Shown: positions 44,923 to 54,288 of the stretch, in pieces | Position numbering within the stretch: position 1 is the stretch's first letter | How the letters are laid out: each line of letters starts with the position of its first letter | Source of the DNA: Tenacibaculum jejuense | GTDB lineage: Bacteria > Bacteroidota > Bacteroidia > Flavobacteriales > Flavobacteriaceae | Direction: 5' to 3' | Length of the DNA stretch: 64,000 bases | NCBI RefSeq assembly: GCF_900198195.1 | Contig: NZ_LT899436.1 | Location: 4,368,001-4,432,000, forward strand | The notes under the pieces: generated by a model | The model's input: only the letters and a program-made list of their open reading frames with translations | What the model was told of the DNA's origin: nothing | The model's database searches: none | Made by a program: the position numbers and the translations under genes

Positions 44923-45543
44923 ATGAAAAAATCAATTTTCTTATTTTTTTTATTCAATTTAACGATAACAACACTTTTTTCTCAAGAACGCAAAATTTAC
45001 TTAGGTTTAAATTACGGAAGAGCAACACAGAATAGCTTTCCGTTAAATGATCCTGATTACGATTATGACAATCAGTATTTAAAAGTTCAAATCAATTATC
45101 CGCTAACACTAAAGGAGAACTTTAATTTTGAACTTTTAATAGAGCCAAGTGTATACTTTGCCAATCATCAATTATTAAACGAGCAATTTGTTTTACCAAC
45201 CACAGAAAACTTTTTAGAGTTACGAGAAAAATTCACCAAAAGAAGAGCTTTTGAAGAATACGCTTTAAACATTGGAATTTTAATTCGTTACAATATATTT
45301 TCAAAATTCAGTTCTTATTTACTTGGTAGTGTTGGTCCTATGATTTCTAATGAAGACACAGAACGTTTAAAAAGAGGATTTGCCTTTTCTGATATCTTGG
45401 GTTTAGGGTTTTCTTGGAAACAAAAAAGAATCTTGTTTGATTTTCGATTGACTTTGCGACACAATTCTAATTTAAATTTTGCTTCTCCTAATAAAGGACA
45501 TAACAGTTTTGGTATTGAATCTGGAATTTCTTTTCAACTTTAA
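44923..45543 (+). CDS. Outer-membrane acyloxyacyl hydrolase, PagL-like (lipid A deacylase type)
   Basis: The 206-residue protein has a signal peptide (FLFNLTITTLFSQ) and a short eight-strand type beta-barrel ending in phenylalanine-containing FGIESGISFQL. Near the C-terminus RHNSNLNF resembles the His-x-Ser-Asn active-site strand of PagL, the outer-membrane enzyme that removes an acyl chain from lipid A, and is followed by SPNKGHNSFGIE. The third catalytic residue (Glu) cannot be assigned with confidence. The alternative is a non-catalytic outer-membrane barrel protein. It starts at the base after the omega-amidase stop. Confidence 0.62.
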   Translation: MKKSIFLFFLFNLTITTLFSQERKIYLGLNYGRATQNSFPLNDPDYDYDNQYLKVQINYPLTLKENFNFELLIEPSVYFANHQLLNEQFVLPTTENFLELREKFTKRRAFEEYALNIGILIRYNIFSKFSSYLLGSVGPMISNEDTERLKRGFAFSDILGLGFSWKQKRILFDFRLTLRHNSNLNFASPNKGHNSFGIESGISFQL

Positions 45544-45599
45544 ATGAATCGTTTTTATTCCTATTTTTACTAACGAGTAAAAAAATATTCAATATTTAT

Positions 45600-46433
45600 A
45601 TGGAAAAGGTACAACTGTTCACTTTACTTCTTATCGGTGTAACAGCTTTTATTACTAACAAAGGTTTAAAGGAATTTACTTTCCAAGACAAATTCTTATT
45701 TCATGTTGATAAAGTATTCATCAACAAAGAATATATCCGACTAATTTCATCTGGTTTTCTTCATGTAGATTGGAAACACTTTGCCTTTAATATGATTACC
45801 TTATATCTTTTCGGATCTAATTTAGAGGACTCTATTGGTGCATTTCTTTTCTTCCTTATTTATCTCATCAGTTTAATCGGTGGAAATCTGTTTGCTTTAT
45901 ACATTCATAAAAATCATTCCGATTATACAGCTGTTGGTGCTTCTGGAGCTGTTAGTGGAATCGTTTTTGCTGCTATTGGATTGTCTCCTAGTATGGAAGT
46001 CGGTTTTATCATTCTTCCCTTTAAATTTCCTGCTTGGTTATATGCTATAGGATACGTTTTATACTCTATTTACGGGATTACAAGTAAAAGAGATAATATT
46101 GGGCACGAAGCTCATTTAGGTGGTGCAATAATAGGTTTATTAACCGCTATTGCTATTGAACCAGAAGTTATTAATACTAATTTTTTAACTATTGCACTAG
46201 CATTAATTCCAACTTCTATATTCTTGTTTTTACTTATTATAAAACCCCATATTCTTTTATTGAATGATCCGTTTAAAGACGCACCTAAAAACATTACTAT
46301 AGATGATAAATTCAATGAGATAAAAGTTGCAAAACAAGAAGAAATTGATTCTATTCTAGATAAAATAAATCAGAAAGGTTATAAAAATCTTACACAAAGA
46401 GAAAAAGAAAGATTAGATGAGCTTTCGAAATAA
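45600..46433 (+). CDS. Rhomboid-family intramembrane serine protease with DUF6576-like tail
   Basis: The 277-residue protein has six to seven membrane segments and the rhomboid dyad: Ser115 in GASGAVSG and His172 in GHEAHLGG. An early-loop HxxxN-like region, WKHFAFNMITLYLFGSNLE, is also seen. After residue 215 a soluble tail carries a Bacteroidota-specific motif, IDSILDKINQKGYKNLTQREKERLDELSK in short overlapping pieces, that resembles DUF6576. Rhomboids cut membrane helices; the substrates here are unknown. It follows the PagL-like gene by 56 bp in the same direction. Confidence 0.92.
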   Translation: MEKVQLFTLLLIGVTAFITNKGLKEFTFQDKFLFHVDKVFINKEYIRLISSGFLHVDWKHFAFNMITLYLFGSNLEDSIGAFLFFLIYLISLIGGNLFALYIHKNHSDYTAVGASGAVSGIVFAAIGLSPSMEVGFIILPFKFPAWLYAIGYVLYSIYGITSKRDNIGHEAHLGGAIIGLLTAIAIEPEVINTNFLTIALALIPTSIFLFLLIIKPHILLLNDPFKDAPKNITIDDKFNEIKVAKQEEIDSILDKINQKGYKNLTQREKERLDELSK

Positions 46434-46515
46434 TTAATTTGAAATTAAGTTATATTCTAAAGCAACCAAATCGAGTATTCTTTATCTAACTAGTATAAAT
46501 TAAAAGGATTCTGAA

Positions 46516-47055
46516 ATGAAAAAACTAATTCTCTTATTAACTTTTATTGGAATATTGATTTCTTGTGAAGAAGAAAATCAAAGTGAAATTGTTGATATTC
46601 ACGTAAATCATTACAAAAATACCGCTGTAGGTTTATCTCCTCAGTTTACACTTTTAATTCAAGAAGGAGCTATTTTAAATACTGATACTTGGCATAACTT
46701 CTATTCCTCTATTGAAGGATTCACTTATGAACCAGGTTATATTTATGCATTGTCTGTAAAAAAAGAAACAATTCAAAATCCTCTTCAAGACACTAATTCT
46801 TTTAAATATTCATTACAAAAAATACTTTCTAAAGAGAAAGTAAGTGAAGATGTTTCTTTTGACTTAACATTAAAACTTGAGGGAGATAATTTTGTAAATA
46901 CTTCTTCTTCTGACTTTTTAATTTTAGATGCAATTACAATTGACTGTGAAAATTTATGTCAGGAATTAGAAAACAAACTACAAACTGAAAATAATGTATT
47001 TGGAACTTTTAAACATATCGATGAAAATAATTTACAATTGATTAGTTTAAATTAA
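46516..47055 (+). CDS. DUF4377 lipoprotein
   Basis: The 179-residue protein has a lipoprotein signal (LLLTFIGILISC, lipobox Cys17). It then has a domain similar to DUF4377, with the pattern W-x-x-F-Y-x-x-I-x-GF-x-YEPGY-x-YxLxV (WHNFYSSIEGFTYEPGY). Members are small periplasmic or surface lipoproteins of unknown function. An AAAAGG sequence before the ATG at 46516 is one of the few good ribosome-binding-like sites. A strong hairpin terminator follows 16 bp after the stop. Confidence 0.8.
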   Translation: MKKLILLLTFIGILISCEEENQSEIVDIHVNHYKNTAVGLSPQFTLLIQEGAILNTDTWHNFYSSIEGFTYEPGYIYALSVKKETIQNPLQDTNSFKYSLQKILSKEKVSEDVSFDLTLKLEGDNFVNTSSSDFLILDAITIDCENLCQELENKLQTENNVFGTFKHIDENNLQLISLN

Positions 47056-47070
47056 CCCATTTTAACAATA

Positions 47071-47098
47071 AAAAAAGCAACCAAATTGGTTGCTTTTT
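47071..47098. terminator. Bidirectional intrinsic terminator
   Basis: GCAACCAA (47077-47084) pairs with TTGGTTGC (47086-47093), flanked by six A on the left and five T on the right. It serves both the DUF4377 gene and the desaturase gene, which converge here. Confidence 0.88.
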
Positions 47099-47101
47099 CA
47101 T

Positions 47102-48082
47102 TTATGCTGGTATCATCCATTTAAATTTAAAATCTGTTTCCGGAATTACAATTCTTTCTGTAACACGGTACATTCTATCTGGTAATTTCATTAGATAGTC
47201 TCTTGCTTTTTCAGCTTCCGCAGTTAATCCTGTAATTTTATCGATTTCCCAAGCTGTATTTAACTTTCTAAGAATATCTACATAATCAAAACCTGTGTAA
47301 ACTCCTATACGTTGTGCTACAGTTGAAAAATCATCAAAAAGAGTTCCTTTTTCATTAAAAGATTCGCGTAAGTGCATTGCTGGCATCACAATTTTATGTC
47401 TCATCATTTTTTCAAAAGCTAGCATCATTTCACTAGGATCGATCTTGAAAATTTCTTTTACAAAACCAGAATACGCTTTGTGATGTCTCATTTCATCACC
47501 TGCAATAATTTTTGACATTCTCGATAATAACTTATGCCCTTTTTTACGAGCTATTTTAGCTACATTATTATGCGATATATAGGTTGCTAATTCTTGAAAA
47601 CTCGTGTAAACAAAGTTTTTATAAGGATCTGTGGATGTACCAATATCGAAACCATCTGCAATTAAATGCTGCGTAGAAATTTCTACTTCTCTCATGTTTA
47701 CTCTTCCAGAAAGGTATAAATATTTATTTAATACATCTCCATGGCGATTTTCTTCTGCAGTCCAAGCTCTTACCCATTTAGCCCAACCGTTATCTGGATC
47801 TTGAGTTACTCCATCCAAATCCATTAGCCAAGATTCATAAGTTGGTAGAGCTTCTTCAGTAATTGTATCTCCTACCAAAACTGCCCAAAAATCGTCATCC
47901 AATTCTTTAGAGATTTCTCTAATTTCCTTAACCTCTTCTATAAAGTTTTCACTTTGAGAATCTGGTAAAAAATCTGTAGGTTGCCAAATTTTCTCTATTG
48001 GAATTAAAAAATCGTCTACAAAACCATGGATTTTACTCTCCAAGGTTTTCATTACTTCTTTTCTTATATTGTTTATCGACAT
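47102..48082 (-). CDS. Acyl-ACP desaturase (ferritin-like diiron)
   Basis: The 326-residue soluble enzyme is of the plant/actinobacterial stearoyl-ACP desaturase family, which places a cis double bond in ACP-bound fatty acids. The diiron ligands are present in both halves: Glu111 and His114 in AEENRHG, Glu164 in SFQELAT, and Glu197 and His200 in DEMRHH. It lies 13 bp downstream of a PlsC-like gene, so newly desaturated chains and their transfer to glycerol-phosphate are likely co-expressed. This fits membrane fluidity control in a cold or marine bacterium. Confidence 0.94.
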   Translation of the reverse strand: MSINNIRKEVMKTLESKIHGFVDDFLIPIEKIWQPTDFLPDSQSENFIEEVKEIREISKELDDDFWAVLVGDTITEEALPTYESWLMDLDGVTQDPDNGWAKWVRAWTAEENRHGDVLNKYLYLSGRVNMREVEISTQHLIADGFDIGTSTDPYKNFVYTSFQELATYISHNNVAKIARKKGHKLLSRMSKIIAGDEMRHHKAYSGFVKEIFKIDPSEMMLAFEKMMRHKIVMPAMHLRESFNEKGTLFDDFSTVAQRIGVYTGFDYVDILRKLNTAWEIDKITGLTAEAEKARDYLMKLPDRMYRVTERIVIPETDFKFKWMIPA

Positions 48083-48095
48083 TAATTTAGTTGTT

Positions 48096-48827
48096 TTATG
48101 CTACGACAGCACCAGTAACTTCAGCTTCTACTTTAGCTAATAAGTCATCAAACGGTAAACTGTCTATCTTTATTGGTTCGTGTGTTGTAATTTTTATAGG
48201 ACTTCCAATTCCTAGAGGGAATTTTCCATACTTAAATACTTTCCATGAATTGTTTATAGTTAACGGTACTACATAACTGTCTGGATTATATTTCACAAGC
48301 ATTTTAAGTCCATTAGATGCAAAACTTTTCGGTTGTCCGTTTCTACTTCTTGTTCCTTCAGGAAAGATAGCTGCAGACCAGTTATTTTTATGTATTCTTT
48401 TAGCAAACTCAATCATTTCTGTGATTGCTTGCTTTCTATCTTTTCTATCTATTAAAGCTGCTCCTCCATGTTTTAAATTAAAAGAAATACTAGGAATACC
48501 TTTCCCTAATTCTTTTTTAGAAACAAATTTTGGACAATGTTTTCTGAAATACCAAATAATCGGAGGAATATCGAACATACTTTGATGATTCGATACAAAA
48601 ATAAGGGTTTGTTTTTTTGGTAATTCTTGTTTGTTTTCTACACGAACTGGTACTCCTAAAATAAGTAACGATTTTACTAAAAACCAGTTCATAACATTTA
48701 CTACTTTTTGATGGCCGTTTTGACCACCTAATTTCAAACCTATCCACTGTATTGGGTGAAATACTATAAGAAGAAGAAAGAATACTAATGCAAAAATTGC
48801 AGATAAAAAATAACTTATTATTTTCAT
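48096..48827 (-). CDS. 1-acyl-sn-glycerol-3-phosphate acyltransferase (PlsC-like), second copy
   Basis: The 243-residue membrane-bound acyltransferase has an N-terminal hydrophobic helix (ISYFLSAIFALVFFLLLIVF). The catalytic HX4D is present as H81-QSMF-D86, and the substrate motif FPEGTRS is complete, closer to classical PlsC than the copy at 30259-31047. It is the upstream partner of the acyl-ACP desaturase in a two-gene unit. A palindromic element lies 15 bp upstream of its start. Confidence 0.93.
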   Translation of the reverse strand: MKIISYFLSAIFALVFFLLLIVFHPIQWIGLKLGGQNGHQKVVNVMNWFLVKSLLILGVPVRVENKQELPKKQTLIFVSNHQSMFDIPPIIWYFRKHCPKFVSKKELGKGIPSISFNLKHGGAALIDRKDRKQAITEMIEFAKRIHKNNWSAAIFPEGTRSRNGQPKSFASNGLKMLVKYNPDSYVVPLTINNSWKVFKYGKFPLGIGSPIKITTHEPIKIDSLPFDDLLAKVEAEVTGAVVA

Positions 48828-48842
48828 TTACTATAAAATAAG

Positions 48843-48863
48843 ATTCCCGCTAATTGCGGGAAT
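48843..48863. repeat. REP-like 8/5/8 palindrome
   Basis: ATTCCCGC (48843-48850), loop TAATT, GCGGGAAT (48856-48863) is a perfect hairpin preceded by AG and followed by GA. It lies between two genes of the same direction, so it may separate or stabilise transcripts. Its geometry equals that of the inner palindrome at 33850-33870 although the arm bases differ. Confidence 0.65.
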
Positions 48864-48872
48864 GAAATTGTA

Positions 48873-49292
48873 TTAAAACGGTAACCAATTAGACCACGGA
48901 ATTTTGGATAAAATAAATACTAATGCTAATCCGTAGAAAATCGAAAAAGTTTTAAATTTTGATTCGCTTTTTATTTGTTTTTTATGTCTAGACCAACCAA
49001 TAGTGATTAAAGTAATTGCTAAAATCATCATTACAGGATGTTCTACAGCTAATAATCTATTACTTGCATCGATTCCATTAGCTTTCATTGATTTATACCA
49101 AGGAGACATAAAATACCATCCTAAACCAATTAATAATTGAATATGAGATGTAATTAATGCAAATAAGCCTAATCGAAAATCTTTATGTGTGAACTCTTTT
49201 TTTTGTACTAGTCCTATTACAGCATTTACTACAGCAAAAACTAAAACAGCTAATGCGATGTAGGCCCAATAAGAGTGAACTGTTTTCATCAT
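48873..49292 (-). CDS. Four-helix membrane protein (labelled 'cytochrome B' in relatives)
   Basis: The 139-residue protein has four transmembrane segments (about 8-26, 42-62, 85-104 and 114-130). Conserved polar positions include HSYWAYIALA at the start, LITSHIQLLIGLGWYF, and AVEHPVMMILAI. The His residues in helices 2 and 3 could ligate haem, which explains the name used for flavobacterial homologues, but haem binding is not shown. The function is unknown. It lies between the Oar-like receptor terminator and the PlsC gene. Confidence 0.7.
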   Translation of the reverse strand: MMKTVHSYWAYIALAVLVFAVVNAVIGLVQKKEFTHKDFRLGLFALITSHIQLLIGLGWYFMSPWYKSMKANGIDASNRLLAVEHPVMMILAITLITIGWSRHKKQIKSESKFKTFSIFYGLALVFILSKIPWSNWLPF

Positions 49293-49335
49293 AATTTGTT
49301 AGTTTATTTATGATGTAAAAATACTGAATTTTATG

Positions 49336-49367
49336 CATAAAAAAACCACCTCATAAGAGGTGGTTTT
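49336..49367 (-). terminator. Intrinsic terminator of the Oar-like receptor gene
   Basis: CCACCTC (49346-49352) pairs with GAGGTGG (49357-49363), extended by A/T pairs. Read on the minus strand the stem is followed by at least seven T. It is 19 bp past the receptor stop codon. Confidence 0.88.
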
Positions 49368-49385
49368 AAAAAAATCGTAACTGGA

Positions 49386-52300
49386 TTAGTTAAATTTATA
49401 TCTAATACCTAATTGCATTTGCCATCTTGACGAATTTAATCCTGCATCGTCAGATCTGTTTAAATCAGTTTCCGCTCTAGGATTATAAGTAAATGTTGGA
49501 GTTGTTCCGTCAGGTAAAAAATCTTCAAAGTTTAATAATCTCACGGAGTTAAAACTTCCTGAAAAGTATCTTTTACCCCAGTTCTTATTTAATAAGTTTG
49601 TAAAGTTAAAGATATCTGCTGTTAATTCGATTGAATGGTTATTCTTTCCTTTTAAAGAAAACTCGTGAGCAAACTTTAAATCAACAACATGACTCCATCT
49701 AGCTCTATCACCATTTCTTTCAGCAAACTGCCCTCTTCTAGATCTTAAATAATCATTACCTTCAATAAAAGCATTTAAAGCTGTCCATTGTTCAGCAGCT
49801 GTAAAAGAACCATCGTCTACTAAAATGATATCATTTTCGTCTTTAGGAATATAAGCAAGAGTGTTAGAGTTCCCTGTATCTGCTGTTAATGCTCCACGGT
49901 CGTTATATACATAACTAAAAACGTTACCTTCACCTGCATCATAGAAGAATCCTAATGTAGTTTTATTCCAATCATTCCACTTAAAATCTATAGAAGCATT
50001 ACCTACTAATCTATGACCTTGTGCAAAATCAGATCTAGATACATCTAAATTATTAGCCCCTCTAACATTTTCCATTCTCGACCATTGAGAAATATTTTGA
50101 GAAGAAGTTCCGTCGTTTAATACATCAGAATCTCCAAAAGAATAAGAAAGTTGCCCTCTAACATCTATGAAATCTGAATAGTAGTTCTTACTTAATGTAG
50201 TTGAGAAATTCCATGATTTACCTTCTGTTGTATTTGAAGCTAAAAGAACTTCTTGATAAGTGTTATCTATTCTTTGACGACCAAAGTTTGGTATACCTCC
50301 ACCAGGTCCTGTAGTAGTAAACAGAGCATCACCTAAATTTAAGTTTTCATATGCTACAGCTCTAATATTATCGTTTAAGATAAGATCTGCAGAAATAGCA
50401 AAACCGGCTGGTAATTTCTGATCAATCGCAATATTAGTTTTAAATACTTGTGGTAACATAAAATCAGCAGCAAATAAATCAACTATACCTCCAGTAGCTC
50501 CAGCTCCAGGTGCTGGATCTTTGAATTGTGAGTTAACATCTGGATTGAAAGCAGGTATAAAATCTCCAAATCTAGATTGATTATCAATTCTTCCTGAAGT
50601 AACCCCATTGTTATTATAAGCTCCTCCTGGCCATACTAAAGGAACTCTAGATGTGAATATACCTATACCACCTCTAATTTTAGTTTTTCTGTCTCCATTA
50701 ACATCCCAAGTAAAACCAAGTCTAGGAGAAATATGTAATTTAGATTTTATACCTTGACCAACTCTAGCTCCTTGTAGATTTTTACCAGCAGCTCTTAATA
50801 AACTTACTGTTCTTGTATTAAAATCTTCATTTACTCTACCATCTTCCCATACTGGAATATCGAAACGTAAACCTGCAGTTACTTTTAATCTGTCTGAAAA
50901 AGTAACTTCATCTTGTACATAACCACCTAACTGCATTGAATTAAACTGTGCAGAACCTTCTGAAGTATCTCCATTTCCTCCAATTAATGAATAACCTAAA
51001 CGGTATCTTATTGCTGGTTGATTAGTAATAAAATCACTCACACTAGCAAATTCATAAGCACCAAAATTTCTTCCAAAGAAAACATTGTTAACACTAGAAA
51101 ATTCATTGTGAGTACCAATAGTAAACTTATGAGCTCCTGAATAAATTTCAAAGTTATCTGTTAATGTGAAAATTCTTGTTTCTAAAAGATTCGCTGTTGA
51201 AAATGGTTCAGAACCAAAATTTATACGACCTCTACCATCACGAATACTAACATTTGGAAATGGGTTTCCATTAAAACCTCTATCATCGTTTACAGATGTG
51301 TAACCTAAAACTAAATTATTAGAATATTTATTTCCAAATCTAGAATTTAATTCTAACGTACTTGTGTTAGTTATAGATTCGAATATTTGATTTCCATTTG
51401 AGAAATTAATAGATGAAATTGATGAAGCATTTGCTCTGTTGTTAATACCTTTTACAAATGAATGCTTTAAAGATAATTTGTGATCATCATTAATATTCCA
51501 GTCTAACTTAGCAATTAATTTATGACTCTTTAAAGAAGAAATAGCATCTTGTACTCCACCAACATTATAATTGTAGTTTGTTGCAATGAACTGAGCTAAA
51601 TTAGCAATATCTAAAGCATCAGAATCTCCTGTATAATTATCTATAAAGAAAGTTCTTGGTGTTTCATCTTCTTGTCTTTCATAATTCACAAAATAGAATA
51701 ACTTATCTTCTTTTATAGCTCCTCCGATTCTAGCTCCGTAAGTTAACGCTGTAAATTCAGCAAGCTTTTCTCTAGGGTTATCTCCAGCGATATCAACAGG
51801 TGTCTTTCCTGCTAAGCTTTCGTTTCTAAAAAATGAATATGCAGAAGCTTGTACTTTGTTAGTACCTGATCTCGTAATCGCATTTATAGATCCACCAGCA
51901 AATCCTGATTGCTTTACATCAAATGGAGCTATATTAATTTGAAACTGATCAATTGCATCTAAAGATATCGGATTTACACCAGTTTGTCCTCCATTTGTTC
52001 CTGAAGCAGCTAAACCAAAAACATCATTGTTAACAGCACCATCAAGATAAATAGCATTAAATCTGTTGTTCTGTCCAGCAATTGAAATAGTATTATCTCC
52101 ACTAATCTGTGCTTGAGGAGTAAGTCTAGCAAAATCAGCTATAGATCTTGAAATTGTTGGTAAAGATGCTATTTGCTTACGTGAAACTTTTGTTTCAGAA
52201 CCATCTTTAGAACCAGAAGAAGCTGTTACAACTACTTCCTGTAAAGCATTTGCTTCCTCTGAAAGCTTTAAATTAAAAACTTCTGCTCCACCTAATCTTA

Positions 52301-52589
52301 AATAAATCCCTTGTTTTTCAATAGTTTGAAAACCAACAAAAGAAACAGTTAACTTATATGGCCCACCTGTTCTCATGTTAGAAACTCTAAAGAATCCATC
52401 TAAATCTGTAGAAGCACCATACTTTGTTCCTGATGGTGTGTGTACTAAAAGTACGTTTGCACCTGGTAACGGTTCTCCTGTATCGTCGGTAATTTTACCC
52501 GACGCAGAAGAAGAAGTTACACCTTGACCTAATACTGCTGTAGCCACAAACAGTAAAGATACTAGTAGTAAATTTTTGAAATTTTTCAT
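49386..52589 (-). CDS. TonB-dependent receptor, Oar-like
   Basis: The 1067-residue outer-membrane protein has a signal peptide (LLLVSLLFVATAVLGQ) and a CarboxypepD_reg domain (about 30-110, with GKITDDTGEPLPGANVLL). An Oar-type plug follows, containing ISIAGQNNRFNAIYLDGAVNND and GGSINAITRSGTN, and then a large barrel ending in GIRYKFN. Oar proteins were first described in Myxococcus as needed for aggregation signalling. In flavobacteria they are abundant and may import peptides or act as secretion channels; the ligand is unknown. The plus-strand side of the start shows no neighbour in operon with it. pgi lies 123 bp upstream. Confidence 0.9.
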   Translation of the reverse strand: MKNFKNLLLVSLLFVATAVLGQGVTSSSASGKITDDTGEPLPGANVLLVHTPSGTKYGASTDLDGFFRVSNMRTGGPYKLTVSFVGFQTIEKQGIYLRLGGAEVFNLKLSEEANALQEVVVTASSGSKDGSETKVSRKQIASLPTISRSIADFARLTPQAQISGDNTISIAGQNNRFNAIYLDGAVNNDVFGLAASGTNGGQTGVNPISLDAIDQFQINIAPFDVKQSGFAGGSINAITRSGTNKVQASAYSFFRNESLAGKTPVDIAGDNPREKLAEFTALTYGARIGGAIKEDKLFYFVNYERQEDETPRTFFIDNYTGDSDALDIANLAQFIATNYNYNVGGVQDAISSLKSHKLIAKLDWNINDDHKLSLKHSFVKGINNRANASSISSINFSNGNQIFESITNTSTLELNSRFGNKYSNNLVLGYTSVNDDRGFNGNPFPNVSIRDGRGRINFGSEPFSTANLLETRIFTLTDNFEIYSGAHKFTIGTHNEFSSVNNVFFGRNFGAYEFASVSDFITNQPAIRYRLGYSLIGGNGDTSEGSAQFNSMQLGGYVQDEVTFSDRLKVTAGLRFDIPVWEDGRVNEDFNTRTVSLLRAAGKNLQGARVGQGIKSKLHISPRLGFTWDVNGDRKTKIRGGIGIFTSRVPLVWPGGAYNNNGVTSGRIDNQSRFGDFIPAFNPDVNSQFKDPAPGAGATGGIVDLFAADFMLPQVFKTNIAIDQKLPAGFAISADLILNDNIRAVAYENLNLGDALFTTTGPGGGIPNFGRQRIDNTYQEVLLASNTTEGKSWNFSTTLSKNYYSDFIDVRGQLSYSFGDSDVLNDGTSSQNISQWSRMENVRGANNLDVSRSDFAQGHRLVGNASIDFKWNDWNKTTLGFFYDAGEGNVFSYVYNDRGALTADTGNSNTLAYIPKDENDIILVDDGSFTAAEQWTALNAFIEGNDYLRSRRGQFAERNGDRARWSHVVDLKFAHEFSLKGKNNHSIELTADIFNFTNLLNKNWGKRYFSGSFNSVRLLNFEDFLPDGTTPTFTYNPRAETDLNRSDDAGLNSSRWQMQLGIRYKFN

Positions 52590-52712
52590 TGTCCTTATAT
52601 AATGTAATTAAAACGAAGCAAAATTCACTCTTTTTAATATTTCCAATATTAAATAAATGTTAACTTTTTTAACGATCCTTTAAGAATTTTTGGCTCGTTT
52701 TAGTTTTAAGGA

Positions 52713-54281
52713 CTATTTTTTTAAGAATTTTTTAGCTAGTTCTTTCCCTAATTCTACTCCAAATTGATCGTAAGAGTATATATTCCATATGATACCTTGT
52801 ACAAAAATCTTATGTTCATAGAGAGAAACTAATTTTCCTAAAGAGCTAGGAGTTAATTTGTCAAATAAAATTCCATTACTCGGTCTATTTCCTGAAAATA
52901 CTTTATAAGGTAATAAAGAGTTAATTTTTTCCATGTTTCCAGAAGCTTTTAATTCTAAATGAACTTCTTCTTTTGTTTTACCAAAAGCTAGTGCTTCCAT
53001 TTGGGCATTGTAGTTTGCCATTAATTTATTGTGATGATCTTCTAAACCGTGTAACGATTCTTTAAATCCAATAAAATCTGTTGGTATTAACTTTGTTCCT
53101 TGATGTACTAACTGCATGAATGCATGTTGCATATTTGTACCTGTACTTCCCCAAACAATTGTTCCTGTTTGATAAGTGATTTCATTTCCATCTCTATCAA
53201 TTCCTTTTCCGTTACTCTCCATAACAGCTTGCTGAAGATAATCTGGAAGTTTTGATAAGTATTGTGTATATGGTAAAATCGCTTCGGTTTCTGCTCCATA
53301 GAAATTGTTATACCAAACGCTTAACAATGCTAAAATTACTGGTATATTTTCATCAAACTCAGTAGTTCTGAAATGGATATCCATTTCTTCTGCTCCGTTT
53401 AATAATTCTCTAAAATTATCAAATCCTACAGCTAAACTTATTGATAAACCTACTGCAGACCATAAAGAGAATCTTCCTCCAACCCAATTCCACATTGGAA
53501 AAACATTATTTTTATCAATACCAAAATCATAAACTGCATCTAAGTTTGTAGATACAGCAACAAAATGTTTAGCTACATCGAAAATTGATCCTGATTTTAA
53601 AAACCAATTTTTAATTGTATTCGCATTACTAATTGTTTCTTGAGTTGTAAATGTTTTTGATACAATTACAAAGAGCGTTGTTTCTGGGTTTAATTTCTTT
53701 AATACTTCTGAAACATGATCTCCATCAACATTAGAAACAAAGTGTGTATTTAATTTATTCTTGTAAAACTTTAATCCTTCAACAATCATATCTGGACCTA
53801 AATCTGACCCTCCAATACCAATGTTGACAACATCAGTGATAGACTTTCCTGAGTATCCTTTCCACTTTCCAGAAATTACTTTATTACTAAAAGCTCTAAT
53901 TTTTCTTAATGCGGTTTGAACTTTTGGCTTAATATCTTTCCCATCGACTAAAACTGGCTCTTCAGAAGTACTTCTTAGTGCTGTATGTAGTACTGCTCTA
54001 CCTTCTGTAACGTTTATTGTTTCTCCAGTAAAATATTTTTCAATCGCATCCTTTAATTCAACCTCATTAGCTAATTCTACTAGTAAATCTAAAGTTTCTT
54101 TTGTAATTCTATTCTTAGAAAAATCAACTTCTAAATCATTAACTGTAACAGAAAAATTTTCTTTTCTATTCGCATCAGTCCTAAATAATTCTTTTAAGTT
54201 TAAGTTTTTTGATACTTCAAAATGATCTGTTAATTTTTTCCAAGTTTCAGTTTGTGTTGGATTATAGTTCTTCAAAGCCAT
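52713..54281 (-). CDS. pgi: Glucose-6-phosphate isomerase
   Basis: This enzyme interconverts glucose-6-phosphate and fructose-6-phosphate. The protein has 522 residues. Family landmarks are [13 protein letters not shown] for phosphate binding, VSNVDGDHV, the catalytic region around [21 protein letters not shown], and the C-terminal [15 protein letters not shown]. The length is slightly below the 540-550 residues of enterobacterial Pgi, as is usual in this phylum. It lies 7 bp downstream of the M23 peptidase gene and probably shares its transcript. Confidence 0.98.
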   Translation of the reverse strand: MALKNYNPTQTETWKKLTDHFEVSKNLNLKELFRTDANRKENFSVTVNDLEVDFSKNRITKETLDLLVELANEVELKDAIEKYFTGETINVTEGRAVLHTALRSTSEEPVLVDGKDIKPKVQTALRKIRAFSNKVISGKWKGYSGKSITDVVNIGIGGSDLGPDMIVEGLKFYKNKLNTHFVSNVDGDHVSEVLKKLNPETTLFVIVSKTFTTQETISNANTIKNWFLKSGSIFDVAKHFVAVSTNLDAVYDFGIDKNNVFPMWNWVGGRFSLWSAVGLSISLAVGFDNFRELLNGAEEMDIHFRTTEFDENIPVILALLSVWYNNFYGAETEAILPYTQYLSKLPDYLQQAVMESNGKGIDRDGNEITYQTGTIVWGSTGTNMQHAFMQLVHQGTKLIPTDFIGFKESLHGLEDHHNKLMANYNAQMEALAFGKTKEEVHLELKASGNMEKINSLLPYKVFSGNRPSNGILFDKLTPSSLGKLVSLYEHKIFVQGIIWNIYSYDQFGVELGKELAKKFLKK

Positions 54282-54288
54282 GGATTGG

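Noticed and set aside
49386..52589. SusC-type receptor
   Set aside because: The plug and barrel signature (GQNNRFNAIYLDGA) is Oar-like, and no SusD gene follows.
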